Part shown: positions 31,605-43,373 of the stretch, in pieces
Layout of the letters: every line of letters starts with the position of its first letter
How positions within the stretch are numbered: position 1 is the first letter of the stretch
NCBI RefSeq assembly: GCF_000350225.1
Contig: NW_005178653.1
Span: forward strand, 124,001-188,000
Direction of reading: 5' to 3'
Length of the DNA stretch: 64,000 nucleotides
Origin: Chondrus crispus
Taxonomy: Eukaryota > Rhodophyta > Florideophyceae > Gigartinales > Gigartinaceae
Made by a program: the position numbers and the translations under genes
Notes under the pieces: generated by a model
The model's input: only the letters and a program-made list of their open reading frames with translations
What the model was told of the DNA's origin: nothing
Database searches by the model: none

Positions 31605-32904
31605 AAAACATAGGAGAATAAAAAAGTTAGTTAAAGAAGAAAGACATTAATGAAATGTCAAACTTACTTTTCGATAGAAACTCCTTTCTTATATTCTTGT
31701 AACAGGTCCTGAAATTGCTGAGGTTACATCCGCTGATGACATCATTTGACTGCCACACAACTTTTGGGTCCTCTTTTCCGGATATCTCCCGGTCTTAGAA
31801 TTTTGCACGCAGCAGGCGAACGGGATTCGACCGCTTAGTGAGGCGTGTGGGCGTGACGGGGAGGAAAGGGTTGGGAGGATGGCGTCTCGCGAGTCTCGGT
31901 TGCACAGCCTTTCTGCTGGGACGAAAAGAGCGGAAGAGAAGAGACTGATAGTCTCAAAAGAGAACAGGCTCTACGTCCCTACATGACGACCTGAGGTATC
32001 TTATCGAGACTGCCAGACGTTCAATTTGGCGGACTGTAAACCGTCCAAACTGCAACACAAGAAAGGGCATTCCCGCGGGAAATTAAGGAAAATCCAGAAA
32101 TGGTTCTCATCATTGCTACTTGGCTATAGCCAATAAAAATGGAAATAGAATACAATAAAAATACAAAATTTAAAAAACACGAAAGTTACGGAATGCGATT
32201 TTAAGCAACGAAAGTTTGGTTTCCGCCATGAGTTTTATGGCATAAGTTTTCACACATTGCGTGTATTCTGGGAAAAAGAGCTGTACACTACGAGTGTTGA
32301 AACGTAATTTATTAAATTATGGAACAGTTAGATTTCGAGCGGCATGGCTCCCAATGTTCGAAAGTATTGAAAAACAGAAATACTTTCGATTTTTACGTAT
32401 ATAGGTCTGTTTGACTAGCATTTATTTACACATTTTCGTGTTGATCGCATCCAGATGGCTCGTAAGAGTGCCTAAGTGAAACGAGATTTGAAAATACTGT
32501 GTTGATGAATCATAAAATTTGAAATTTAATATTAACGAGAAGTAGAAATTTCGCCCAAACATGTATTAACGGGGCTTGCGGACTTGTTGGTCAACGGAGG
32601 TTGATAAATTGGGCGAAGGGGCTGTAGCATTGTAAGGTGAGACACAATGAGTGTAAGAGTCTCACATCCTAGTATGATCCGTCATAGCTGTCATTCCCGT
32701 AACGTTTTGCTCCGGAGCTGACCAGTATACGATAACATCAGCGTTAAAATCTACCTTTATGACACGCCTCATGAACAGATCCTTCACATATCGCTAACGC
32801 CAAAGTGTGTTTCGCCAGTACAAAAATTACTGTGATATGCACGCGGTCTTAGCGTGATTTGTGCAAACTGGCGGTTTCGGGAATTGTTTGGCGTTTCGCC
32901 AATC
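31605..32904 (+). other. AT-rich intergenic stretch
   Basis: No gene recognised. A 14-bp perfect palindrome TTGGCTATAGCCAA lies at 32120-32133. Confidence 0.3.
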
Positions 32905-33561
32905 GTCTGTTCAATTATTTGGAATTGATTGATTGAAAAGCTACCAGTTGGCGCGAATTATCAACATCTGCTTTGCGTATTGATGTTTCTTAAGATATAC
33001 GGGAGTGAGGCTACTAACAGAGTAATTTCGAAGGCAGATGAAAAGACGTTTCGGAAATGGTCCTGGATATTTGCAGAGCTCGTGTCGGAGCTAAATGTCG
33101 TACGTTTTATCAAACATATTCCACCAGGCATTAGATTCGCAATGACCTAGAATTTTATTAAGATATCTTGGGAAAATCGACCACATGAGTCAGGAGCACC
33201 ACATTGTTTTGTGTCAATTGATGGCACAGACTGTATGAGAATAGAGCCGAGCCTATTCACCACGAAGTGGTTTGTGCACAAGTTTAGGGGACCCGGGTTG
33301 AGATTTGAAGTTGGAGTTTGTATCGCAAGTGGGGATACGGAGATGATATGGGGATGGGGCGTGATTCATTTCCCGGCGTTCAGAAAGCGTTTTATGCAAG
33401 ATGCAGAGGTCGCCATGAGATGGTTAATGTTCGCTTTAAGCACTTTCTCCATAGGTCATCGTTTTCGACACGATATTTCGCTTCAATCAATATGTTTCCA
33501 TGCGGTTTGTAACATTACGCAGTTAATGCTAGAGTACGAAGATCCTCTGTTTGAAATGTAA
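32905..33561 (+). pseudogene. Degenerate DDE transposase, PIF/Harbinger-like
   Basis: One frame from 32929 with a TAG at 33148-33150 reads a helical region (EKTFRKWSWIFAELV), then WENR and the first catalytic-Asp motif SIDGTD (about 33215), then HKFRGPGLRFEVGVCI. In active relatives a long segment with the second Asp follows; here it is deleted and frames are scrambled. A different frame gives RHEMVNVRFKHF, and the original frame resumes with a terminal NITQLMLEYEDPLFE. This order (DGTD, HKF-GLRYEVG, RHE-x-VN-x-RFK, ITQ) fits PIF/Harbinger-type (DDE_Tnp_4-like) transposases I know from algae and oomycetes. It is clearly inactive. Confidence 0.75.
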
Positions 33562-34182
33562 ACTACTTTTAAAGTTGTTACATTGTGTTGTCATGGGAAG
33601 TACAGTCCGAATGATAAAAGATCCCGACAATTTTTTAGCTTGAGTACATGCCGTGTGTGACCCCCGATACAGAAGTCTTTGGATATCTTCGAAGAATGGA
33701 GCGCTATGCTCGCTATCAAAAATCTCTATATTTTGAGATGTTTTCGCTTTTTACGTTATATGGCGTAATAGGGATTTTCCTGCACGCTCCATGCCACAGA
33801 GGTCGTCCACCCACTCGAAGTGTAAGCTTGAAATCTGCGGTATGCGTTTGTATCCGCCTTTGTACGGTAATAGCCTGTGAGAAATACGTAGCATCGCTGT
33901 TATTGACGACTGTTTTCCTTGCATTGCAGGCCTGGTACTGTATCACTCTCAGCAATACTATGCAGTACTCACAATAGTGCAGTTCTGGGCCCCATACATT
34001 TTACGTTTCCATACAAACAATGTCATGATGCCCTGAATATTTCACATCGGTGAATGACATTTTATGTACGCACGAAATGACAAAATAAGTACAGTATCAG
34101 TTGTTTTAATTATTACTATTTTTTTGATTAGCTGCCGTCGCCATGACGTAGCTGGAGAGTGCAGAGTGTGTCTACTAGTGCA
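33562..34182 (+). other. No recognised gene
   Basis: AT-rich; a TACTGTA lies near 33941 and a TACAGTA near 34091. Confidence 0.3.
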
Positions 34183-34640
34183 GCTACACTGATCACAGCA
34201 ATTAACCTGGGCCAACTTAATTCTGAGGCCCCTTTTTCAGGTCTATAACCATATTTAACATGGTCCGGATTAATTGTGAACCCAGATTAATATATGGTCA
34301 AATCAGATATAACATGGTCCAGTTTATTTGTGAACCACTGGATTAACCTTGATTTCTAACATTGCTGACAAGTATTCAAGAAATTACGGCTCTACTTCTT
34401 GCCCATTGAAATGGACACGATGCTTGGATAATATTGTCTGCAGCTCAGAAAAGAGCTGCTTCTCCTCCCAAAGACCGTATCGAGGCGGCGACATGCGTTC
34501 TCGCCCTTTTTGAACTCTAAAGGCGACTTATCATAAGACTGTTTCCTCCAGGTCAAAACCAATAATAACCTGGTCCAGTTTATTCCTGAACCCAGGTTAA
34601 TATATAGACCAAGGTTAATTGCTGTGATCAGGTGTAGCAC
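34183..34640 (+). mobile_element. Foldback/MITE-like element with inverted ends
   Basis: GATCACAGCAATTAACC near the left end (34191-34207) is repeated inverted at the right end (34613-34629), with flanking GCTACAC partly matching too. Inside, a block of the form AACMTGGTCCRG...TGAACC occurs three times (near 34258, 34314 and 34567). About 460 bp, no transposase. The class is not determined; a Harbinger MITE is possible given the nearby transposase relic. Confidence 0.7.
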
Positions 34641-37600
34641 TGTACAACACAGTTGTTGTTATGTGGACAATACGGAAGGCCACTTCTGAAGCCCACTTCC
34701 AATGAGGAGTTTGTACAGTAGCACAGGTCAGGGGCAGTCTGTGATACTGTAATACTTTTCTAGCGAGTCGTACAGCACTGGCCAGTACTGTACCCAAGGG
34801 TACTGACTGCACTAGAGGTTTCTAACCACAAAGGGGGGACGACAATAACTGTGGCATGAATAGAGCACATTGTTCAGAACTGATATTAAACAAGATAAAC
34901 AGATAAAACTTTACTGCTGCACTCGCCTTTTATGGCCCACAATTTCGGGTTTTCGCAACTCGTATTGGCTGAAGACACACCAAAATGTGATACAAGGTTC
35001 AGTAGTACTGTGCACTGTAGGCAGTTCACAAATCTCCAGTGGTGCTAAGAATGGGTCCCAAAAACACTGTGAAGCACTCCAACACTTTGCTGCACCGCAC
35101 AGTACCCTTGCAGCTAAAGAATGGACGGACATCTTCACAATAAGCTCAGAATGGATCATTAATGACGCTATTGCACACATGAGCAGACCTTCGTACAGTA
35201 ACTCGGCAACTTCCCACTACAATATGGCTCTTAACGACAGGCTTCCAGATTGTATATTATAATGAACAAAACACATTGCCCTGCGCCCGGTAACGTTCTA
35301 TTTACGAGCCTGTATAAGCAGTAGAAAAACATGCTATCGCTTCGAGTGAGCTGTTCGGCCCGAGAAAAGATTTTCATAGAAGAACCGTGGGTTTTATCCG
35401 AATGGATTTCTCACTGTCCGATGACAGAGCTGGACAAGGAATTGGTCACGGGAAAGTCGAACTGCTCAAAGAGAACAGTTGAGATTTCGGAGGATGCGAC
35501 GCTGTGCCTTGGCAAGAGACGTGGGCGAGGGGCAGAGAAGCAGAGTGGCAGAGAGGCAGAGAGTTTATTGGATATGAGGGGGGTTTTGCTGCTTGGCGTC
35601 AGTGGGGTCTGGAACGGTGGCTTCGGGTGTGAAGAGAGGCAGAGAGGCAGTACGTATCCGGGATACGTACTGCCTCTCTGCCTCTCTTACGTTTACGTAC
35701 TACGTATGGGGCAATGCTTCCTCCCACGCTACCCTCGAGCACATAAATTTACTGAGAGAAATCATTCGGAGCCGTCCACGGATCGTAATTTCTGGAAGTG
35801 TTTGCTGAATCTTTCGCGTCAACGTAGTGTACCCACTATTCCGCTTTTCGTTAATGTGGATACAGTATAATCTTATGTCTCGAAAACCTATTTGTGCCAC
35901 GGTGCAAAAGGCTCTCTACGTTAGGACAAACAGACATGGCCTCATGCTGCATAATGAAATGTCCCTGATACGTAGTCAGGACATGGCCCATAGGCATGAC
36001 GTACGTAGGAATGTAAAACTGTATTTTTTCTGTATCCTCGGTGCACAGCACTACGCGACGTGTTACCCGCTGAAGGCTTTATATTGTACAGTTGACTATA
36101 AGGGACACTTGTTGCGAACGGATGTGTACTGTAGGTGATGCGGTGCCACATGACAGTTGGTTTCTACTCATAGAAAGATCATGAGGTAGTGTGGTGTGTG
36201 CATAATGCTGTCCGTACGTATGGTTCAACACTGCATCACATATTCTCAGAGAAGAGTGGCCATTGATATCAACAGTAGTGCGTTTTATTCGAAGTATTCC
36301 TTGGTTCTCACTGAAGGAATACTGTACCGTTGGACCGTCCTTTCTTAAGTTGGGCGAAGCCGGGAGTACAAGCGCATACAGATGTAGCGAATGATGTCAA
36401 CAAGCCGACTATCGAATCCCTTATTGCGGGCTGTAGAGGGCTCTCTCAGCGCAAATACTGTACATACAGTCCCGGTTAACCAGTCAACTTAAGGGAGTCA
36501 TGTTTGTTGGAAGAGGCGCTTTCTGTCAGACATACAGCGACTTCCGACGGCGGAATTGAATTGAATCGTTCACAGGAGCGAAAGGGTAGCCGCATACAGC
36601 AGCGCTATAGAGCCACCTTCAAGAGCACTGTGCGGCACTTGTGCTCTCCATTCTGATGTGATTGCTGGGAGGAGCATAAAACCTAACGTGCCCTGCCCCT
36701 ACACGACATCATTTTGAGCCTCTCACCTCTGTAAGGACAACCAAATTCCTCAATAAGATCTTTCTCGATGCACTCCCCTACTAGGCTAGGGTAGTTCGCC
36801 TTACTCTATATCTACTATGCTTTTCTCCACCACTAATTCGATTACAGAACCAGCTTCTAATCGTGTTGCTGTCCGGGGAAAGATCTAAATTCTACTGTCG
36901 GCCCTGTATTCCGCCTCTTCGGCCAACGTGGGTCAGACCACTCTTCGGTTGGATATCGGCCTTCGCGTGTACATGTGAACTGGGCAGCTTTTGCGTACAG
37001 TAAATTACAAATGAGCAAACCCCGTCCAGACCTGTCGGCGTGTCTGCCTGTACCCCCTCTACACACCGTCGAAGGGTTGCCCATCGTGGCAACAATATAT
37101 TTACGATAGAGCTTTACTCTCGCCATTTGACGTTGACTTCCTCATCTCGTATGGGCGCCCCTGTGGACTGCTCCGCAACGTCCGTCCCCAGCCGACACCG
37201 ATGATCCAACGGCAGTCGTGTTTCCGCCATAGATTCACGGAGAAATACAACCCAACCCTTTCGATGTACTCTTGGAAAGGTATGTACGCAAGGGTAACCG
37301 CGATGCACTGTACCCAAGGGGACTGTGCCGCTGTTACCTTGGTGTCATGTACAGCTTGTGCCCAATTGTGGGTCCGCTGATCTCGATCCGTTTCTCTCGA
37401 AGGCTGCTCGTTCATGGAGTCGGTATCCACGTATACCGTACTTAACGAGGTGCGTAACCTACGGTAAGAGTATGTATCAGTACGTCATATTATGCCTACC
37501 ACGCAATACCACTCGAGGACATTGGCTTATACTTGCACGGTAAGCCTCTGTATGGATACTGTACAGTACATGCCTCATTTGCAATAATGTTTTCCGAGTT

Positions 37601-37960
37601 TCACCGCCCCAACATGTGTGGACCCTTCGCGGATCCACATTTTTGATGTCCGGAAGGCCAACCGCCAAGGACACATCAGCAGCACCCCTCTCCCTCCCAC
37701 CTCCATGCAACCGATTTTGCCCACATTACGCCTGCCCCATGTCACCAGCACTCCTACCCACAATGCATTCGTTTACACCTGCTCAACTCCATTCGTAACT
37801 GTATTGCGACCTGATCAGTTGACGATGTAACCGTATCAAGGCATTCTGGGCGACCTGAAGCGTAGAGCGTTTCTTGAACCCCAGAATAGAGCCCACCACT
37901 TCAGGGATCTGTCAGCAACGATAACCTGGATTGCACCCTGATAAGTTTCCACTCTCGAAT
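34641..37960 (+). other. Non-coding region dense in TACTGTA/TACAGTA and short palindromes
   Basis: No ORF shows family features. About a dozen TACTGTA/TACAGTA heptamers lie here (for example 34712, 34744, 34785, 35194, 35870, 36126, 36999, 37558) and GTACCC..GGGTAC palindromes at 34789-34802 and near 37310. Confidence 0.5.
35632..35688 (+). repeat. Perfect 28-bp-arm palindrome with 1-nt spacer
   Basis: Arms 35632-35659 and 35661-35688 are exact inverse copies around a single G. They consist of a GAGAGGCA repeat joined to TACGTATCC. A related GCAGAGAG run lies 100 bp upstream (35532-35562). Confidence 0.85.
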
Positions 37961-37963
37961 GCC

Positions 37964-37971
37964 TATATAAA
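37964..37971 (+). promoter_or_regulatory. TATA box of the two-domain secreted protein gene
   Basis: TATATAAA 116 bp upstream of the ATG at 38080. The intervening leader is strongly pyrimidine-rich and almost free of G, as in the three small peptide genes. Confidence 0.65.
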
Positions 37972-38079
37972 CACTACCATGCGCCCCGCCTCTACTTCTG
38001 TCTCAACTCTCCTCAACCATCTGCACCTCTCCATCACATCTCCTACCTCCTTTCATTCAGTTCTTCAATTCCCTCCAAC

Positions 38080-38817
38080 ATGTCTCGCTTTTCTTCTCTG
38101 TTCACGGCCGCTATGGTCGCTGTTTTTGCCATTGCGTACGCTCAGGACGCGTCTATGGCGCCCATGGACATCACCGCGGCACCGCCCGCGTCTGGCTTCT
38201 CTGCTCCGTCCCAGTGCAATCGTCGTATCCTCCGCTCCGTCGGCAGCTGTGCTTGTTATCTCCTCGTGACCCGTCAAGTTCGCTCCAACATGCAGTCGAC
38301 TTCCATTGCCCAGTGCCGCGCTGAGTTCGGAAACAATCAGGCCATCTTCAGATTGGGCAACAGCTGCAGGCGTTTCATCACAGGTGCCTTGACCATCAAC
38401 ACCACTTCGTTGTCAATGGCTGGAACTAACTACATCAGGACTTGTGTCGATCCCTCCACAGCCGATGTTACTTACACTGCCGCGGACCCTGTGGCCACGC
38501 CGACCCCGTCGGTTACTCTGCTGTCGCGCCAGTGTAGCTCAAGGAGATTCGTGAACATTATTAGCTGCGCCTGTTATTTGGTGCTGACCAGGCAGGTTGA
38601 GTCCAGCGACAGGAGGACGACCATTTCTCGCTGCCGTTCTGTCCTGGGGGCCAACAGGTTTATCAATGGTGGTGCCATTCGTTGCCGCAAGTTTGTACGT
38701 CGCATGAATACCGGCATCTTCATCAGGAGATTGGCCTTCCAGAAGAACTTGTACGTGAGGACGTGCCTTGACGCCGACGCTGAGGCTGTCGAGTACACGC
38801 TCCCGGCTGCTATGTAA
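38080..38817 (+). CDS. Secreted protein with two tandem six-cysteine domains, unknown function
   Basis: 245 residues, intronless. Residues 1-21 form a signal peptide ending in AYA, so the product should be secreted or placed in the cell wall. The mature part holds two copies of one domain. Cysteines are at 46, 57, 59, 79, 96, 122 and at 152, 163, 165, 185, 202, 229. Spacings are 10-1-19-16-25 and 10-1-19-16-26, so the pattern is nearly exact although other residues differ. Both copies share SCACYL, TRQV and a closing RTC-x-D. The linker (123-151) is Thr/Pro/Ala-rich. Six cysteines per copy suggest three disulfides. I recognise no named family. The ATG is the first after a TATA box and CT-rich leader, and coding is well supported by the conserved internal repeat. 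Confidence 0.88.
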   Translation: MSRFSSLFTAAMVAVFAIAYAQDASMAPMDITAAPPASGFSAPSQCNRRILRSVGSCACYLLVTRQVRSNMQSTSIAQCRAEFGNNQAIFRLGNSCRRFITGALTINTTSLSMAGTNYIRTCVDPSTADVTYTAADPVATPTPSVTLLSRQCSSRRFVNIISCACYLVLTRQVESSDRRTTISRCRSVLGANRFINGGAIRCRKFVRRMNTGIFIRRLAFQKNLYVRTCLDADAEAVEYTLPAAM

Positions 38818-40753
38818 AATGGGTCTGTAGACTTCCAATTTTAACGAGAGGCTAGTTGGTGGTGGTCTTACTGTTTCCGAATTTTGTGGCAAGTTTGCCT
38901 CCATACACGACAATATAATCTCAAACAATCTTAATCCTTACAACTCTATGCGTTCAGACTAGATAAAAATGTAAGCTGAATGACTGCTAATATGCACTTC
39001 ATGTCGAAATTCTCCATGTAGGCAGCCGCAGTAACTAAGTTGTGCAAACTGGAGCTTTGGAACGGAAAGACGTCACCGAATTATAGACAACATGCAGCTA
39101 AACTCTTTGTCTCAGAATGTACTGAGAGGCGCACCGCGTTGTTTACGGAGAAGCACCGTAAACACTGCTGGCCAGACTGGCTGTTGATGTTTTTACGTTA
39201 AAAGCTAACATTGTGCGCAAGGGTCACTGTCGTACCTACCAGGCAGCTTCGGGTGTTGTAGCATGTTTACAGGAGACAGCGGGACGATACTGGCGGGCGA
39301 ATTATTTCTCGAGACACGCGGGGAATCGACTTGCCGAGATAGAGGAGCGACGGGGAGCTTGATTTACTTTTACCTTGACCGTCCCTGAGGTGCCGCCACA
39401 CCTTGCGCGCCGCACCAGAACCATCAGCCACAAGCTAGATGGAGTCGCGCGATCCTGGAAGTTGTTAGTCTTCAGAGCGGCCGCGACGGTGGGGAACCAC
39501 GGGCGATTGCCCAATACGTCTTTTATGTACCATTAAAACAGGTGGGCAGATTCCCTTCTGATTGGAGCCCGTGGGACGCAAAAGAATTTGATGGTCCCAA
39601 ACTGTGGAACAGATCATGTGCGTGCTGCTACGAGTCGTGCCTTGGTTTGTAGAATGGTGATGGTGTTGCGCGGGTTGGGGCGAAGTGGTTGTTGGTGTCT
39701 CTGCGTGTCTCCTCGTAGGACGGAGGAGGACCGCAGTGACTGCGCGTCTCGTAGGACGGAGACGCGGCGAGGGATAGAGCGAGGTGCGCGTCGGTCTACT
39801 CGGCTACCCGTAGAACAGGGCGGAGTGGCGATGACTCGATATGTGGGGGTCTGCTTTACCTTTGTGATGATCTCGTCTCTTCTCTCTCTGTTTGGAGAGG
39901 AGCGCGCTAGCTACATATGTCCTATCTTTGGTGCCGCGGCGGTGTCCCATCTCACCGACGGGGTGAGATGGGATCGCGGACAGCGCTGGCTGTACGGGTG
40001 TCAATCGTGTGAATGTCACACAAGTGTGCAAACTGGACACGTGTGACGTGGAGGATGGGGAGTAAGCAGTACCAAGGGTACTGGTGTGGGGGTGAGAGTG
40101 CCTTGCCCCGTGTCCAGCTGGATACGTGACCAGGTGGCATGATGCACAATGATGCTCTGTATCGATGGGTAAAAGGGAGGTTGATGGGATCAGACTACTT
40201 GCGATTGTAAGTGTTTGGAGCTTGACAAAGGGTCATGAGGGAAACTGAGCCGCGCTACACCTGAAAATAAGAGCACTTACTCCATACATACAGTTTCTAC
40301 TGCGTCAAGGATGCGAGTGAGACAAGACGGTTTATCCTCCATTTGAATGCAGACGGTTTTTCGGGGCAGGCCTTTTGGTCGCTGTGCTCTGCGTCGCCTA
40401 TTCTACAAGATGGATTGCACGCCCAAGTGAACTAAGGCAGGATTGAAGTAGTATTGCAAATATTCTGCGAGGTTAGAAGCTTGGCGATGAGCACGTTTTT
40501 GAAACGGGAGCTTTACTGGAAGTAGTAAAGGGAAAGCATTAGCATCTACATCGTTCATTCGTTCCACGAGGCAACCCAGTGTCATTAAGCATACTTCCTC
40601 CAGCCCGTAGGAGGCTCCTTCAGAACTATGCAATTGTAAGACAATGGATATCTTCATTAACATCTACCTTCATACTCGGTATAGGAAAGCGCTTCTGCGA
40701 GTAACCACGAATGAAACTCATATTCTCGAGATGCTTGTGACCACACCCGCACT
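38818..40753 (+). other. Intergenic region with hairpins
   Basis: No credible gene; a 152-codon frame at 39588-40046 has no family feature and crosses RNA-like hairpins. A further hairpin CCCATCTCACC...GGGTGAGATGGG lies at 39948-39973. Confidence 0.4.
39709..39766 (+). repeat. Two adjacent hairpins with the same loop and different stems
   Basis: CTCCTC-GTAGGACG-GAGGAG (39709-39728) and CGCGTCTC-GTAGGACG-GAGACGCG (39743-39766). The 8-nt loop is identical, while the stems differ at compensating positions. Confidence 0.7.
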
Positions 40754-40999
40754 TTACGGGCGGCAGACGCAGCGGAATCCACGGCGGGTTCCACGTCGGC
40801 ATCCCTGAACCCGGCAGTTACCCTCGGGCTCAAAGTCCGGGCGCATGTCTCTGCACATGCGAGCGGCGCGGCCACGGCCTCCACACGGGCCCCTAGTGAT
40901 GACTGTTCCGGGATCGGAACGGACGGAGTCGTCGATATCCATGGCGAGGACTGAGGAGGCGAAGAGAAGCGCGAACAGGAAGGCGATGGCGGACTTCAT
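40754..40999 (-). CDS. Secreted Arg-rich six-cysteine peptide, copy 1
   Basis: 81 residues. Residues 1-19 are a signal peptide ending in VLA. A short acidic stretch follows (about 20-30), then a cationic mature region with six cysteines. It is about 90% identical to the two copies at 49628 and 53269, with one residue fewer between the fourth and fifth cysteines. It ends in GFRCVCR, a G-x-C-x-C turn resembling the gamma-core of defensins. A secreted antimicrobial or defensin-like role is inferred from size, charge and cysteines; the spacing does not fit the canonical CS-alpha-beta pattern, so it may be a separate family. The upstream leader is CT-rich and a TATA box lies 100 bp away. Leader and flanks are not recognisably shared with the other two copies, implying an older duplication. 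Confidence 0.87.
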   Translation of the reverse strand: MKSAIAFLFALLFASSVLAMDIDDSVRSDPGTVITRGPCGGRGRAARMCRDMRPDFEPEGNCRVQGCRRGTRRGFRCVCRP

Positions 41000-41098
41000 T
41001 TTTTGAGAGTTGTTGAGAAGGTAGAGAAAGAATAAGTGGTTGAGTAAGCTTGTGAGTGTGGGTGGGGATGGTTAGTGAGATGCAGTGTGCGGCGTGGC

Positions 41099-41105
41099 TT
41101 ATATA
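41099..41105 (-). promoter_or_regulatory. TATA box of peptide gene copy 1
   Basis: TATATAA on the minus strand, 100 bp before the ATG at 40999. Confidence 0.65.
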
Positions 41106-43226
41106 GACTTGAGGAATGTGTGAGGCTGGTTTGGGAGGTAGCAAGGTGGCTCATGTATTGCGGTGTATCTCTGCCCGCGAACCCCATACAACAGTCAAAG
41201 TGGAAACCCTGTATGGTACAGAATGTCCTTCAGATGTGGCTCTGCTGGCTTGAAAACCGCTTGGGCACCTCCATCATTGTACCAAAAGCGACGAAGCTGT
41301 TTAACGTCATGCTCAGGTCGCTCATATCCAATTTCTCTTCGTAAATGCGGTGGAATGCACCTTACTTGTAAGATATAGGAGCAGAGAGGAGAGTCGAGTA
41401 TGCGTGTAAAAAAACAGATGGCAGGTTCAGGATGATTGTCGGCTTGCAAAGTATAGACCTCCTTCCACTCGTTCTTTATGGGGAAGATTCGAAGCTTGCC
41501 AGTTCCGAGAGGCAGGCGAGATATATCGCGATGTATTTTCTCGCTGTGACGTTGCAAACCATCTCAAGTGCATCTAATAACATAAAATGTATTAGCAAAC
41601 ATGTCTCTGTATTTCATGTCATACCGTGCGGCAGGGATGAGAGGCTGGAGAAAAAGCAAGCTACAGGAGGTCCTTCTCGACGATGCGCCTAATGGTACTA
41701 CTAGGACAAAGAAATGTTAAAAGGGGCATGATGGCACGCGGGTAACGGATAAACAAGCCTTAATCATCGTCTCAAGCATCATTATAAAAAATCCCTGCGC
41801 GCTGGTAATCTTTCCACTGTAGCTGCACCAAAGAAAGCTACATAGGGCTACTCAATTCCAAAACGGGGCGTGTATGGAATCCTTGAAACACCCATGACCA
41901 TGCGTTTTTTCCATGTATTAATACGAATGCCCCCTAATCCTCTAATCTCCTAATCCCCTAAATCCCGTAATGTTTCACTGCGCCCCCATCAAAGCCTAAC
42001 TCTGGCAAGGGATGGGGGAAGAAGCTAAAGAGTGGAATCGTTCGGGCCATCGGCATGCAAGGTCGCGAGCAAAACAGAGAGGATGGCATATGCATCCATG
42101 CGGTACAGTGTATGAACGTCCCATCTGCAGTGCTGTAACACGTCCCAATAACGGCGTACAGCGCTGTTTAGATGGATACCATCGATGCAGTCCATAGCGT
42201 TAGGGTATAGCGTGGCAATAAGCCGTCATCGAGATGCTATAGAGTCCCATAGAGGATCGACTAGTTGACAGATGGATCTTAACTCTGAAACCTGTGCGAC
42301 CCAATCAGCAGTGCGCAAATCCTCCTGAAGGTATCCACCGCGGACGCCCACGTCACAACTCGCGTAAGGATATGACTCTACCGCTCGTCTTTGAATCTCG
42401 CTTGTGGTGTGAAGGCCCACACCAAAGCAATACCTGCATGCGCAGTGGCCGGAACAACCTCCGTCTACGGAACGGACCATGCTCGCCATATCGCCACAGA
42501 AATGGGGCAGTTGGGTTTCTCTTTCCGTTGTTCTGCCGAGAAATATTGTGGGCGTCCGGAGTTTAACCTACCACGACTCGTCACAGTGGGAGAGAGACGA
42601 TGGGGGACAGGGAGATAGGATGGGAAGGAGTGGAAGTGGGCGTGGAGTTGTGTAGGTATAAAGGTGGCGTGTGTGGGATTGGAGTGACAAGGTGGGGAAG
42701 TGGGGCTTGACACTGTAGGTGTAGAAGGCGGAGCGGAAGGGGGCGGGATGAGGGCGGGAAGAACCAGTTCTGAATTTTTGAAAGGCGTCGACCTCTGTCA
42801 TTACGATGTGGCCCGGTCTTTTATCAAATGAACTGGGCGTTACAGGTTGAGATGCCGCTCTTTCACATTCAATCGAAGTCCAGGAATTGACCACGTATTG
42901 GCGATTCGCGGGTTTCTTGTCGAAAAGGTCGACCATATTTATAGTTAGTGAGTGATTTATTTATTAATTTGTGATACGTCAAAAATAGTTGTCTTCTCAG
43001 TAGTTAATTGGCTCTTTGGGCTGTCCGAGAGAATTTGCGTGAATGGCCTAGTGCTTGATGCGAGGAGAAACGTTTTATCCTGCCTACGGAATCCCTTGGT
43101 TTGCTATTTGAAAGTGATTCACTACCTCAAGGGTACAGTATGCATGAACTACAGTATACTGTACTGTACATATATGCTATTTTGCTAGACTACCCTTCCA
43201 GGATAGTCAGGAAGGGTAGACTGCCT
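41106..43226 (+). other. Intergenic region without recognised genes
   Basis: Contains scattered TACAGTA/TACTGTA near its right end (43134-43168, four copies within 35 bp). A minus-strand 122-codon frame (42568-42936) has no family features. Confidence 0.35.
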
Positions 43227-43228
43227 AT

Positions 43229-43347
43229 TCTGTTTCTTCTTGCTTGCCATCTTCAATACAAATATATCGGGTACAGGGCTTTCCCTGTTCTGTTTCTTCC
43301 TACTTGCCATCTTCAATACAAATATATCGGGTACAGGGCTTTCCCCT
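43229..43347 (+). repeat. Two tandem 60-bp repeats
   Basis: TTGCCATCTTCAATACAAAT and the following ATATCGGGTACAGGGC block recur exactly 60 bp later, with a few changes near the start of the unit. Confidence 0.85.
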
Positions 43348-43373
43348 TCCCATGGGTCCTTTCCGTATCCACA

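Noticed and set aside
39588..40046. 152-codon plus-strand ORF
   Set aside because: Crosses RNA-like hairpins and has no domain or codon signature.
42568..42936. 122-codon minus-strand ORF with a possible TATA nearby
   Set aside because: The TATAAA is on the opposite strand and the translation is Pro/Ser/His low complexity.
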